DNA of 40,566 nt from Flavobacterium sp. (GCF_025352015.1 NZ_JANXUG010000024.1:1-40566), one strand, 5' to 3'; numbered from the stretch's first letter, positions 23,412 to 32,905 are shown. Notes: generated by a model not told the origin, from the sequence alone. Made by a program: numbers and translations.

Positions 23412-26400
23412 CTACGATTCTTCCACGATTTTTATTTCTTCTTTACTCAAGCCATACAACTCATAAACCATCGTATCAATGGCTTTGTCGGTGGTTTTTA
23501 TTTGGTTTTTTATGGTGTTTAGTTTTGTGGCTTCGGTGGTAAAATAGTCTTCCCACTCGGCTTTTTGCGATAATGATAATTTTACTTTTTGTTTTTCGAG
23601 TTCTTTTACAAAATCATTATATGGCAACAAATACCAATCTTGTAGTTTTTTTGGCAACGTTTCTAACTGAAATTCTCTTTGCAAGTTTCTCTGAAACTTT
23701 TGCGATTGTTCCTGTAACTCTTTGTTTAATGATAACATTAAATCAGCTTTTTCTATGAATGGTTGTTGTTTTTCTTTAGAAATATCTTTTACAGGTATAT
23801 TTTTAAGTTCATTCACTTTTATTTTAGGGAATAAATCATCTTCTTCGGAATAAAATTTTCTGAAATAAAAACCATATAATTTACTGTTTAACAAACATTG
23901 ATAAAATTCTAAACTTTCTTCTTCTTTATTTCTGTAATTTGTACAGACGTATAATGATTGGTCGGCAAAATATTTTTCTTTATCTAAATAAGCAAATAGA
24001 TAATCACTTATAACTTGTCTAACTAAAATTTTAGGTTGTTCAAAATAATGTGAGCTTTTCGGGGACATTAACCAACTTCCCCAATTAATATAACTTTCTT
24101 CCCATTTTAAACTATAACGGTTAACTCCTTTTCCTTTTATTTCGTTTTTAAATAATTGATTTTCATTTGTATTTGAATGATAAATTCTATTTTTTACATC
24201 TTCATCTTTCAAAGGTTCTCCGTTTTGATTTATTCCATAACCAACCTGATATGGCTTAAATCCATTGGAAATGTCTAATTTATCACTTAACTTAAATTCA
24301 CTTAAATTGATTTTTTTAAGGATTTTGTCAATAGTATTATCCGATGCAAAAGAGATGAGATAATCATTATTTGATTTCCATTCATTTTGTTTGAATTCAT
24401 ATAATAAATCTAAATCCTGACCAACCAAAGCAACATTATCAATTGTAGGGTTGATTTTTGAAATTACTATTGCCGTTTCAACATTTGCATCTTCAAAGAT
24501 TATCTTTTTATTGAAATTTATTAGTTTTTCTATTTTGGTTTCGTCAATCAATAATTCTCTTAATTTCTTTGCATATTTATTAGATAACCAAGCGTTTGGA
24601 ATAATAAAACCTAAATATCCATTTTCTTTAATTAATGTTTTTATTGCTTTTTCTGTGAAAATATAATAAACCTCTGAATGTCCAATAACAGTTGAATATA
24701 CATCTCTAAAATATTTTACATCAGTTGATTTTAAAGTAGCTCCATAAGGCGGATTTCCAATAATAACATCAAAACCACCTTTGTCAAATATTTTAGGAAA
24801 CGCCGTTTGCCAGTTAAAGGCTTTTTCTCCAGCAATGACAACATCACTTATAAGTGAGTTTCCGCATTTAATATTATTGTTAAGGTCGTTTAATTTTCGG
24901 TTGGGTTGTGCGGTGCGTAACCATAACGATAGTTTGGCAATTTCTACACTTTCTTCATTCAAATCAACACCAAAAAGGTTGTTTTCTAAAATACTTTTTT
25001 CTACATTAGGAAATACAAAACCTCCGCCTGTTATTTTGGTTTCTAATTCGTCTATATATTGATGTTCTTGTATTAAAAAATCTAACGCTTGGTTCAAAAA
25101 TGCACCACTACCACACGCTGGGTCGCAAATGGTAATTTGTAATAGCCAGTTTCTATACGTTGTTAGTTTTTCTAATAATGGTTGTTTGGTTACTTTGGTT
25201 CGTTTTTTATCGGTAAAATAGTCTTCTTCAATTATTTTGATTTCGGCTTTTTTATCAATGCAAAGTTTACCAATAGTGTTGTCAACAATGTATTTAGTAA
25301 TGTATTTGGGTGTGTAAAAAACACCGTCTTTTTTTCTTTTGGTGGTTGCTTTGTCAATTATTCCACCCTCAAGTTGTGCTTTTATCTCGTCTAATTCATT
25401 CAAAGAATTTTCAAAAATATGACCGAGAATGTTTACATCAACCTCACTTGCAAAATCATAATCGGATAGTTTAGCGGTATGTATAAACAATAATTCGTCA
25501 TCGATGACAATGTTATCTAAAACGGCATCGGGTTTAAAAAGTCCACCGTTATAGGCAAAAACATCATATCGTTTGCCTTTAAATCCTGTGTTGAGGTATT
25601 CAAAATATTTTTTGAAACGGCTGTATAACGGTACAACCTCATCACGTTCTTGTAAATCTCGCCAATCATTCAATATTAATCGCACCGAGTTTGGCGGTAA
25701 CAATTGTCTATCTTCGGCAAAGAATAAAAACAAAAATCTATCTAATAATTTTTGTGATTTTTTGAATAATTCCAACGCATCAAAACCAGGATTTTGTTTT
25801 ACTAAATCTTGGTGCAATTGGCTTTTAAATTGTGAGTAATCAGTATATAATGCTTTGGTAATATCTTTTTCTTTGCTTAAAGATTGTTCTTTTAGCTTCT
25901 TTGGAATATCATTAGCAATGTTATCATAAGCCAAACACAAATAGAGTAATTCAAATTCTTTTTCTGTTAAATTGAAAAGATTAAACTCTAAATGTTCGGT
26001 TGCGTTATCAATATAAAATCGCAACTTTTCAAAATTTGAAGTGATTACATAAACGCAATCGGGTTGGTTATTTTTATATCCAAATGCCTGTACTTCTATT
26101 TTGTTTAAATCGGTTGTGTTTGTTCCTTTTAGCTCGATTACGGCTTTAACTTTATCATTTATGAGTATTGCACCATCGGCTTTTTTGCTGTCTTTTACGT
26201 TCTTGTATTCTGTTGTTAGCGTAAAATTTGGGGTTGGGTTTTTGGTATATCCCAAAACGTTTACAAACAAATCTATCAAAAACTCGCCTTGGTATTGTTC
26301 TTCTTTACTACTGCGGATATTTTCTTGAATAGCTGGATTGTGAAAATGAGTTGCAAAAACATTCCATTGAGAAACCAATTTGGTTTTATCTTGACTTTGT

Positions 26401-26438
26401 AATTGTTTGGTAACAACTGAATTTTGGAATAATGGCAT
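23412..26438 (-). CDS. type IIG restriction-modification enzyme (Eco57I-like methylase)
   Basis: 1008-residue single-chain enzyme that methylates adenine and cuts unmodified DNA. N-terminal PD-(D/E)xK nuclease: Asp88 in KKADGAI and Glu102-Leu-Lys104 in VIELKGT. A helical connector runs to about 365. The N6-adenine methyltransferase follows: GVFYTPKYIT (372-381, motif X), DPACGSGAF (439-447, motif I), FGVDLNEESVEIA, and NPPYG (562-566, motif IV). The C-terminal about 350 residues, with SNGFKPYQVGYG and KGVNRYSLKW, should be the target-recognition domain. Both catalytic sites look intact. No separate specificity subunit or methylase is nearby. It is the largest gene of the island; recognition site unknown. 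Confidence 0.9.
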   Translation of the reverse strand: MPLFQNSVVTKQLQSQDKTKLVSQWNVFATHFHNPAIQENIRSSKEEQYQGEFLIDLFVNVLGYTKNPTPNFTLTTEYKNVKDSKKADGAILINDKVKAVIELKGTNTTDLNKIEVQAFGYKNNQPDCVYVITSNFEKLRFYIDNATEHLEFNLFNLTEKEFELLYLCLAYDNIANDIPKKLKEQSLSKEKDITKALYTDYSQFKSQLHQDLVKQNPGFDALELFKKSQKLLDRFLFLFFAEDRQLLPPNSVRLILNDWRDLQERDEVVPLYSRFKKYFEYLNTGFKGKRYDVFAYNGGLFKPDAVLDNIVIDDELLFIHTAKLSDYDFASEVDVNILGHIFENSLNELDEIKAQLEGGIIDKATTKRKKDGVFYTPKYITKYIVDNTIGKLCIDKKAEIKIIEEDYFTDKKRTKVTKQPLLEKLTTYRNWLLQITICDPACGSGAFLNQALDFLIQEHQYIDELETKITGGGFVFPNVEKSILENNLFGVDLNEESVEIAKLSLWLRTAQPNRKLNDLNNNIKCGNSLISDVVIAGEKAFNWQTAFPKIFDKGGFDVIIGNPPYGATLKSTDVKYFRDVYSTVIGHSEVYYIFTEKAIKTLIKENGYLGFIIPNAWLSNKYAKKLRELLIDETKIEKLINFNKKIIFEDANVETAIVISKINPTIDNVALVGQDLDLLYEFKQNEWKSNNDYLISFASDNTIDKILKKINLSEFKLSDKLDISNGFKPYQVGYGINQNGEPLKDEDVKNRIYHSNTNENQLFKNEIKGKGVNRYSLKWEESYINWGSWLMSPKSSHYFEQPKILVRQVISDYLFAYLDKEKYFADQSLYVCTNYRNKEEESLEFYQCLLNSKLYGFYFRKFYSEEDDLFPKIKVNELKNIPVKDISKEKQQPFIEKADLMLSLNKELQEQSQKFQRNLQREFQLETLPKKLQDWYLLPYNDFVKELEKQKVKLSLSQKAEWEDYFTTEATKLNTIKNQIKTTDKAIDTMVYELYGLSKEEIKIVEES

Positions 26439-26554
26439 AAACGAAAATTTGTTTTTGAAAGTGCCAAGATAAGAAAAACGTTAATTTTATTTAGTGGTTT
26501 GTCAAATCAATTGCATTTTCTAAAATTGCCGATAGTTGAAGTTTTATATGCTGT

Positions 26555-26579
26555 AATCCAGACGCGGTCACCAAATAAA
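26555..26579 (+). repeat. right attachment-like direct repeat (tRNA-Arg 3' remnant)
   Basis: 23 of 25 bases match the tRNA-Arg 3' end and flank. A few more upstream bases match with a 4-base gap (GCTG). No 5' tRNA half is present, so this is a fragment, not a second tRNA. Confidence 0.65.
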
Positions 26580-26610
26580 AAACCGCCTCAATTTTGTTTT
26601 GAGACGGCTT
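26574..26610 (-). terminator. terminator of the VWA-AAA operon
   Basis: Arms AAACCGCCTCAA (26580-26591) and TTGAGACGGCTT (26599-26610) pair with two G-U pairs; on the minus strand a T-run follows. It lies 15 bases after the AAA stop and abuts the right attachment repeat. Confidence 0.75.
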
Positions 26611-26625
26611 CATTATTTATATAAA

Positions 26626-28083
26626 CTATAATTTACTGATGTAACTTCCATACAAATCTTTAAACTGGTGCCCAGTATCTACTCTATCTTTACTTAATTT
26701 ATCATATTCTACCAAACCCCAAAGTACAAATTCTTTCAAGAAATATTTATCTTCGTGGGCAATTGTAGGTTGGTATTTTTGGAGTAAATCCTCTAACGGC
26801 ATTACCGCGTCAAGTTGTTTTTTATATTCAGCATCGGTAGCATCGTCTAAAAGTTCAAAACCTGTTTCGGTAAAAAACCATTCGAGGATTTTAGCATAAG
26901 GACTGCTGTCTAAATCTTTTTCAAGTTTTTCAATCTTCGGAAAATAGGCTGGAAAATAAGTATGAATGGCATCACTTATTAAATGTTGTGCCACCACAGC
27001 TGCGCCTTCTTGTTCGCCTTCATAAACCAATTCTACTTTTCCCGTTAAAGCGGGAATAATTCCCATAAAATCGGATAAGCGGACAGTGGTTTTTTCTATC
27101 CCCGATTTTAAAGCCCTGCGTTCGGCGGTGCTTATTAAATTTTCATAAGCTGTAATCGTCATCCGAGCACTAACGCCGCTTTTATTGTCAATATATTCGC
27201 TTTCTCTCGCTTCAAAAGCTATTTGTTCCAATAAATCTTTCGCCAACGAAGGAACATAAACACTTTCTGATTGTTGTTTGTTGAGCTTCGCTTCTTGTTC
27301 CGTAATTGTTCTTGCAATGGCTACCGTTTCTGGATAATGGGTCAATATTTGCGAACCAATCCTATCTTTTAATGGCGTAACAATGCTACCGCGATTGGTA
27401 TAATCTTCAGGGTTGGCTGTAAAAACAAATTGCATGTCGAGGGGCATTCGCAACTTGAAACCTCGTATTTGGATATCGCCTTCTTGTAAAATATTAAACA
27501 ATGCCACTTGAATTCGGGCTTGTAAATCGGGTAATTCATTGATTACAAATATGCAACGGTTGGCTCTTGGAATCATTCCAAAATGAATTACACGATCATC
27601 TGCGTAAGACAATTTTAAATTTGCGGCTTTAATGGGATCAATATCTCCAATTAAATCGGCAACTGTAACATCGGGCGTTGCTAGTTTTTCTGAAAAACGG
27701 TCGCTTCGGTGAATCCATGAAATAGGTGTGTCGTTTCCTTTTTCTGCAATCAAATCTTTGGCAAATCGTGAAATAGGATTTAATGGATCGTCGTTTATTT
27801 CTGAACCAGAAACTATTGGCATGTATTCGTCTAAAAGTTCAATCATTTTTCGAGCAAGTCTCGTTTTTGCTTGTCCGCGAAGTCCGAGTAAATTAATGTT
27901 ATGTCGTGATAAAATAGCGCGCTCTAGTTCGGGAACCACCGTGTTTTCAAATCCGTGAATACCTTCAAAAACGGGTTTCCCCGATTTTATTTTTTCACGC
28001 AAATTATCTCTCAATTCATCTTTAATACTTCTGGAAACGTATCCTGATGCTTTTAATTCGCCTAGTGTGTTTATATTATTCAT
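26626..28083 (-). CDS. MoxR/magnesium-chelatase-like AAA ATPase
   Basis: 485-residue AAA+ ATPase. Walker A-like GLRGQAKT (67-74); Walker B-like CIFVINELPDL (177-187) with Asn-Glu in place of Asp-Glu; sensor region MQFVFTANPEDYTNRG; DRIGSQILTHYP. C-terminal helices continue to the end. It resembles the ChlI/BchI-type AAA branch but there is no porphyrin or bacteriochlorophyll gene in view. The partner is the VWA protein encoded upstream; such MoxR-VWA pairs usually act as chaperones that remodel or load metals into target proteins. A repeat element sits in the 175-base gap between them. Target unknown. Confidence 0.85.
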   Translation of the reverse strand: MNNINTLGELKASGYVSRSIKDELRDNLREKIKSGKPVFEGIHGFENTVVPELERAILSRHNINLLGLRGQAKTRLARKMIELLDEYMPIVSGSEINDDPLNPISRFAKDLIAEKGNDTPISWIHRSDRFSEKLATPDVTVADLIGDIDPIKAANLKLSYADDRVIHFGMIPRANRCIFVINELPDLQARIQVALFNILQEGDIQIRGFKLRMPLDMQFVFTANPEDYTNRGSIVTPLKDRIGSQILTHYPETVAIARTITEQEAKLNKQQSESVYVPSLAKDLLEQIAFEARESEYIDNKSGVSARMTITAYENLISTAERRALKSGIEKTTVRLSDFMGIIPALTGKVELVYEGEQEGAAVVAQHLISDAIHTYFPAYFPKIEKLEKDLDSSPYAKILEWFFTETGFELLDDATDAEYKKQLDAVMPLEDLLQKYQPTIAHEDKYFLKEFVLWGLVEYDKLSKDRVDTGHQFKDLYGSYISKL

Positions 28084-28134
28084 TGCTTTTCTTATGTTGT
28101 TTTATAATTGATATTTATCTTGTACTAAAGTTTG

Positions 28135-28257
28135 CGTTAGAGATTGCAGTGGAAATCCTTTTTATTGTTTTAGAAAAAGCATCTCGAGGACGCTCGATGT
28201 GACAAAACAATAAAAAGATTGGAACGAAAAGCCCGACCCAAAGGGAAACGCCCAAAA
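28135..28257 (+). repeat. structured intergenic repeat, copy B
   Basis: Between the VWA and AAA genes. AGATTGCAGTGGAAATCC, then a perfect 14-base stem CTTTTTATTGTTTT (28158-28171) and AAAACAATAAAAAG (28204-28217), an inner hairpin CATCTCGAG/CTCGATG, then ATTGGAACGAAAAGCCCGAC and AAGGGAAACGCCC. Same orientation as copy A although its neighbouring genes run on the other strand. The stem differs from copy A at paired positions, keeping complementarity. Confidence 0.75.
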
Positions 28258-28258
28258 A

Positions 28259-29377
28259 CTATTTAATTTTCTTTTTTCTATTGGTTTCATAATCTTCAAA
28301 AATCATTTCACCCAGTCCTTTCAGACCCGTATAAAAAGCTTTTCCCTGATTGGCTTCCGTAAAACGGTTTACAAATTGTTGCAAATAAGGATCGTTGGCA
28401 ATCATGAATGTAGTAATCGGAATGTGCAATTTCCTGGCCTGGGCGGCCTGATTGTAGCATTGTTCAACAATGTAATCGTCCAGTCCATTGGAGTTCATGT
28501 AATATTCGCCGTTTTTTTCACGAATGCAACTTGGTTTTCCATCGGTAATCATAAAAATTTGCTTGTTGGTATTGCGTTTTCTTCGCAGCATATCCATGGC
28601 TAGCTGCAATCCCGCAACGGTGTTGGTATGATACGGACCAACTTTTAAATACGGTAAATCTTTTATGGCAATTGGCCAAGCATCATTTCCAAAAACTAGA
28701 ATATCAATAGTGTCTTTTGGATAACGCGTGGTTATTAATTCTGCCAGTGCCATCGCTACTTTTTTGGCAGGCGTTATGCGGTCTTCACCATACAAAATCA
28801 TGCTGTGACTGATGTCTATCATTAAAACAGTACTCATTTGGGCTTTGAATAGCGCATCTTCTACCACCAGATCATTTTCGGTAAGCATAAACTCATCGGT
28901 ACCATTGTTAATTTGGGCATTTCGCAAACTTTCGGTAAGTGAAATACTTTCTAAACTATCGCCAAAATGGTAGTTTCTAAATTCACCCGTTTGCTCATCG
29001 CCAGCACCAGAATACTTGGTTTTATGATTTCCTGTCCCCGATTTTTTGAGGTTACCAAAAATTTGATCTAATGCTTGCTGCCGTATGGCGCGTTCTGTTT
29101 TTGCTGTTATTTCAGTTCCCGAAGTTCCATCGTCTTTAAGTTCCTCGCGGATGTAACCTTTTTTCTTTAAATCTTCAATAAAATCATCGATGGTGTAACT
29201 AGAGTCCGTAAGTTTATATTCTACATCCAACTGTCGCAACCAATCGATAGCTTCCTCAAAATCGCCCGAAGTATGTGTGATTAATTCTTTAAAAATTTCA
29301 AATAATTTGTCAAATGGCGCTTGATAGGGTGCTTCATATTTTTTGAATAAAAAACCTTTTTTTATATTTTTTTCCAT
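28259..29377 (-). CDS. von Willebrand factor A domain protein, partner of the AAA ATPase
   Basis: 372 residues. The N-terminal half (to about 175) is helical and charged with no known domain; the C-terminal VWA domain (about 182-360) carries the metal-ion-dependent adhesion site: Asp188-x-Ser190-x-Ser192 in MIDISHSM, Thr251/Thr253 in HTNTVAG and Asp279 in MITDGKPS. No signal peptide, so cytosolic. Pairs of this type (ChlD-like VWA with ChlI-like AAA) form a motor and substrate adaptor. It is upstream of the AAA gene on the same strand. The exact client cannot be inferred. Confidence 0.88.
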   Translation of the reverse strand: MEKNIKKGFLFKKYEAPYQAPFDKLFEIFKELITHTSGDFEEAIDWLRQLDVEYKLTDSSYTIDDFIEDLKKKGYIREELKDDGTSGTEITAKTERAIRQQALDQIFGNLKKSGTGNHKTKYSGAGDEQTGEFRNYHFGDSLESISLTESLRNAQINNGTDEFMLTENDLVVEDALFKAQMSTVLMIDISHSMILYGEDRITPAKKVAMALAELITTRYPKDTIDILVFGNDAWPIAIKDLPYLKVGPYHTNTVAGLQLAMDMLRRKRNTNKQIFMITDGKPSCIREKNGEYYMNSNGLDDYIVEQCYNQAAQARKLHIPITTFMIANDPYLQQFVNRFTEANQGKAFYTGLKGLGEMIFEDYETNRKKKIK

Positions 29378-29485
29378 AGGTTATAAAATTAATACATAAA
29401 CTGTTAAAGTGAGCTGCAACGATTATTAATTTTGAGTTAAAGTAATTCCTTAAAATGTTTAGATTTACACTTCAAAAAAAAAGCT

Positions 29486-30061
29486 ATGTTGTTCGACTAC
29501 TTACTAAATCAGAAATTTGAAGACGTCTTCTTTCTCGAAGCCCATATTAAATACAAGGAATATGAAAACTGCAGCTTTCACAACTGCAATTTTACAGCTT
29601 GTATTTTCCAAACCGTGAGTTTCGTGGATTGCAATTTTTTTGATTGTAATTTTAAGGATACCAAAATCAATTATGTATCCTTACGCGGCGTTCAGTTTAC
29701 CAAATGTGATTTTACTGCGGTTAATTTTGCGATGACTGATCAAGTAATTTTTGAGTTTAACTTCAAAGATTGCTTGTTGGATTATGCCAAATTTTATGCG
29801 CTGAAATTAAAGAAAATGCAGTTCATCAATTGCAGTATGATTTCGGTAGATTTTATGGCAAGCGATTTAACCGAAGCCGTTTTTGATCATTGCAATCTGC
29901 GACGCGCTGTTTTTATAGATACGATTGCCCACAAAACTGATTTTTACACGAGTTATGATTACACCATCGACCCTGAAAAAAACAAAGTCAAGAAAGCTGT
30001 TTTTTCTACAGATGGGTTGAAAGGACTTTTGGAAAAATATGATTTGGTGATTAAAACTTAA
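29486..30061 (+). CDS. pentapeptide-repeat protein
   Basis: 191 residues; about 25-145 is a run of A(D/N)LxX-like fives with Phe or Leu every fifth place (CSFHNCNFTACIFQTVSFVD, CNFFDCNFKDTKINYVSLRG), forming a right-handed beta-helix. Cysteine is unusually frequent. Some members mimic DNA and protect gyrase, but most have no known role. The C-terminal 40 residues are not repeat-like (STDGLKGLLEKYDLVI). Divergent from the VWA gene, convergent with guaC. Confidence 0.88.
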   Translation: MLFDYLLNQKFEDVFFLEAHIKYKEYENCSFHNCNFTACIFQTVSFVDCNFFDCNFKDTKINYVSLRGVQFTKCDFTAVNFAMTDQVIFEFNFKDCLLDYAKFYALKLKKMQFINCSMISVDFMASDLTEAVFDHCNLRRAVFIDTIAHKTDFYTSYDYTIDPEKNKVKKAVFSTDGLKGLLEKYDLVIKT

Positions 30062-30075
30062 AAATAAACCGCAGA

Positions 30076-31116
30076 TTATTTCGTAAATACTCGGTTTTCC
30101 TGTTCTATTACACGAATAAAAGTAGTTCGTTTAGTTAACTCCTTGAGCTTGGAAGCACCAACATACGTGCAGGTACTTCTTATTCCACCCAAAATATCCA
30201 GCAATGTATCATTCACACTTCCTTTAAACGGCACTTGAACAGTCTTTCCTTCGCTGGCGCGATATTCAGCAACGCCGCCAACATGTTTTTTCATGGCCGT
30301 TTCTGAACTCATACCATAAAATTGTTTGAACTTTTCGTTGTTGATTTCAATCATATCGCCGCCACTCTCGGTATGCCCGGCTAACATTCCGCCCAGCATC
30401 ACAAAATCAGAACCTGCGCCAAAAGCTTTAGCCACATCCCCCGGAGTGGAGCATCCGCCATCGCTGATAATGTGTCCGCCAAGTCCGTGAGCAGCATCGG
30501 CACATTCAATAATCGCAGAAAGTTGCGGATAACCAACGCCTGTTTTCACTCGGGTTGTACATACCGAACCAGGACCAATGCCGACTTTCACAATATCGGC
30601 ACCTTCCAAAAGCAATTCTTCCACCATTTCGCCTGTAACAACATTTCCAGCAATAATGACTTTGTTTGGATATTGTTTTCGAGCCTGACGCAGAAAATCT
30701 ACAAAGTGTTCAGAATAGCCATTGGCAACATCAATGCAAATAAATTTCAGCTGCGGATTGTGCTCAAAAATTTCATCAATCTTTTTGAAATCATTTTTAC
30801 CTGTTCCTGTGCTTACCGCAATATAATCGCTTATGTCACTGGGAGCAGCTTTGATAAAAGCATTCCATTGCTGCACCGTATAATGTTTATGAATAGCGGT
30901 AAATAATTTTTCTTTGGCTAAAGCCAACGCCATTTCGAAAGTGCCCACCGTATCCATATTGGCAGCCATAATGGGAATTCCAGTCCAGCTTAAAGTACTG
31001 TGCAGAAACTTAAATTCTCGTTCCAAACTCACTTGCGCTCGGCTGTTTAAAGTAGAGCGTTTTGGACGAATCATTACATCTTTAAATCCCAATTTTATAT
31101 CGGTTTCAATTCTCAT
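30076..31116 (-). CDS. guaC: GMP reductase
   Basis: Converts GMP to IMP with NADPH in purine salvage. 346 residues, matching E. coli GuaC (347). [20 protein letters not shown] at the start, [10 protein letters not shown], the phosphate/NADPH region ([20 protein letters not shown]) and the catalytic GPGSVCTT with Cys186 at the same number as in E. coli. No CBS domains, which separates it from IMP dehydrogenase. TAATTTTG ends four bases before the ATG, suggesting a leaderless mRNA with no room for a riboswitch. Confidence 0.96.
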   Translation of the reverse strand: MRIETDIKLGFKDVMIRPKRSTLNSRAQVSLEREFKFLHSTLSWTGIPIMAANMDTVGTFEMALALAKEKLFTAIHKHYTVQQWNAFIKAAPSDISDYIAVSTGTGKNDFKKIDEIFEHNPQLKFICIDVANGYSEHFVDFLRQARKQYPNKVIIAGNVVTGEMVEELLLEGADIVKVGIGPGSVCTTRVKTGVGYPQLSAIIECADAAHGLGGHIISDGGCSTPGDVAKAFGAGSDFVMLGGMLAGHTESGGDMIEINNEKFKQFYGMSSETAMKKHVGGVAEYRASEGKTVQVPFKGSVNDTLLDILGGIRSTCTYVGASKLKELTKRTTFIRVIEQENRVFTK

Positions 31117-31120
31117 AATT

Positions 31121-31144
31121 CAAAATTATATGATTTCAAATATA
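31121..31144 (-). promoter_or_regulatory. two TAnnTTTG boxes before guaC
   Basis: TAATTTTG (31121-31128) then AATT-ATG, and a second full match TATATTTG (31137-31144) 8 bases upstream. No clear -33 TTTG for either. Confidence 0.45.
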
Positions 31145-31430
31145 TCATTTAGAGGTACATTCGCCCTACTTTTTTAAATAAAATATTGATTAATTTATTA
31201 ACAACCAAAATGGAATAACTGGCAAGGTCAGATAAAAATTGTGAATGTACTATTTCGAATGTATGAAATTATTTTAAGGTTTTTGTTCCTTTGAAAACAA
31301 CGATTTCACTAAATAAAATCATATAAAAAAAGTTCCTTAATATTTATAAAAACACCACAAAATACTTTTTGTAAACCATAAATCAATAAATTAGTACAAA
31401 AATTTCACAACTACATTAAAATTTAAACCC
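31145..31430. other. intergenic stretch, nothing recognised
   Basis: AT-rich gap between guaC and the broken RCC1 gene. I see no frame, hairpin or full TAnnTTTG box; TACTTTTTG near 31363 is one base too long. Confidence 0.5.
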
Positions 31431-32864
31431 ATGAAAAAAACACTACTTTACATAACGATTCTTTTTTACTGCACAGCCACCACAGCGCAATGCTACTCTA
31501 CTTTATAGGGCATGCTTTTAAATATTATACGCTTAAAACCGAGGGAACATTATGGATAAAAGGATTTAATACTAATGATTACTTTGGATTAGGCAATACC
31601 AACACCATTTCTGAATTTATTCAGTTTGGCACCGATTCCGATTGGACTTCTAACATTGCCCAAGGGGAAACCTTTACCCTTACCATAAAAACCAATGGAA
31701 CGCTGTGGAGTTGGGGAAGAATCACCGCTGGTGCCGGAGGAGGTTCGGCGGCTCAAACCACCAATGCTCCATACACCCAACCAACGCAATTGGGTACGGA
31801 TACCGACTGGGCAAAAGTTGTTACTAGTAGCTCACACACTCTAGCCATCAAAACCAACGGTACTTTATGGGTATGGGGAAATAATAAAGATGGTAATTTT
31901 GGAATACCCACATTTCCCTTAAATGCAAATAGCTTCGCGCCTCTGCAGATAGGAACAGATACCGACTGGAAAGAAGTTTATGCTTCAAGGTCATCTGCAG
32001 GCGTATCCTGTGCCATCAAAATTAACGGTACCTTAACTTGGGGCGGTAATGGTATACGTATCGGATACCAAAACGCTTCGTTAAATGATAGTTACCGCTC
32101 TCCGCACCAAATTGGAAACAATACATGGAAAACCGCTGCGGTAGGTGGAGGTACAGGTGTTCCAATGTTTTTTGGCATCAAAAACGACGGCACTCTTTGG
32201 GGTTGGGGTACTTCCGGAGCACTTACTGGTGGGTACTATTTTGGAAATGGACAAGCAACATATAGTAGTGAAGTACCTGAACAAATCGGAAACGCGTCTA
32301 ACTGGGAAAAAATAGTCACGCAATACACCACAATAGGTTTAAAAACCAATGGAACAATTTGGGGTTGGGGTAGAAATGATGGGTATCAGCTAGGATTAGG
32401 TACGGGAAACAATAATAACATCTTGTTCCCAACCCAAATTGGCGCAGATACCGATTGGCAAATCATACATTTAGATACTTATCAAGGTGGTGGTGGTGAA
32501 TTGTTAAGTATTAAAAATGATACTTCCATTTACCATTCCCGGTATTAAAATCCTGCCGGAACTCTTAATTCAGTACCAACTTTATTTAGTGCTACCAGTT
32601 GTAATTTAGGTATTAATGAAAATACACAATCTCATTTATTTATGGCATACCCAAACCCTTTTATAGATAAAATCACGTTTATGCTAAATGAAAGTGAAAA
32701 CAATTTTGAGTTAATGCTATATAACAATCTAGGGCAAGAATTGAAAAAAAAACGTGAATTCTTTTACATACACTTTAGACACTAGTAACCTGCCTTTCGG
32801 TGTTTATGTTGTTCTAATAAATTCAAACGAAAAAAAAGGTACTTTAAAAATTTGTAAACACTAA
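31431..32864 (+). pseudogene. broken RCC1-repeat protein with T9SS sorting signal
   Basis: A once-exported protein in pieces. 31431 begins a signal peptide (MKKTLLYITILFYCTATTAQ) that stops at 31506; the body (31490-32548 frame) has RCC1 blade repeats such as GTLWSWG, GTLWVWGNNKDGNFG and GTIWGWGRNDGYQLGLGTG. A TAA at 32546 interrupts the same frame, which continues to MAYPNPFIDKITF, the start of a type IX C-terminal sorting domain. A nine-A run (32744-32752) shifts frame again; removing one A restores LDTSNLPFGVYVVLINSNEK and a stop at 32862. At least three lesions, so a pseudogene unless the sequence has errors. Confidence 0.8.
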
Positions 32865-32905
32865 AAATAGCTTGGTAGTTACTAAAAATTAGTGTATAAG
32901 TACTA

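Larger units (their letters stand above)
21369..26579. mobile_element. putative genomic island at tRNA-Arg (no integrase)
   Basis: Bounded by the 3' end of tRNA-Arg (21369-21393) and an imperfect copy (26555-26579). The content is all minus-strand defence and stability genes: two HigBA pairs, two small frames and a type IIG restriction-modification gene; the flanks are ordinary chromosomal genes. No integrase or transposase is inside, so it is either decayed or was moved by an enzyme supplied from elsewhere. Confidence 0.6.

Noticed and set aside
25573..25839. Plus-strand frames within the type IIG gene
   Set aside because: Low-complexity antisense translations of the conserved methylase; no start signals.
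23412..26438. BREX PglX methylase
   Set aside because: The protein has its own N-terminal PD-(D/E)xK nuclease and there are no brx or pgl genes nearby; type IIG fits better.
26555..26579. Second tRNA gene
   Set aside because: Only a 3' tRNA fragment is present, with no upstream arms.
26626..29377. Magnesium chelatase for bacteriochlorophyll
   Set aside because: Only the AAA and VWA parts are present, there is no BchH or pigment gene, and the Walker B is atypical.
30472..30906. 144-codon plus-strand frame inside guaC
   Set aside because: Antisense shadow of a well-conserved gene, with no domain and no promoter.
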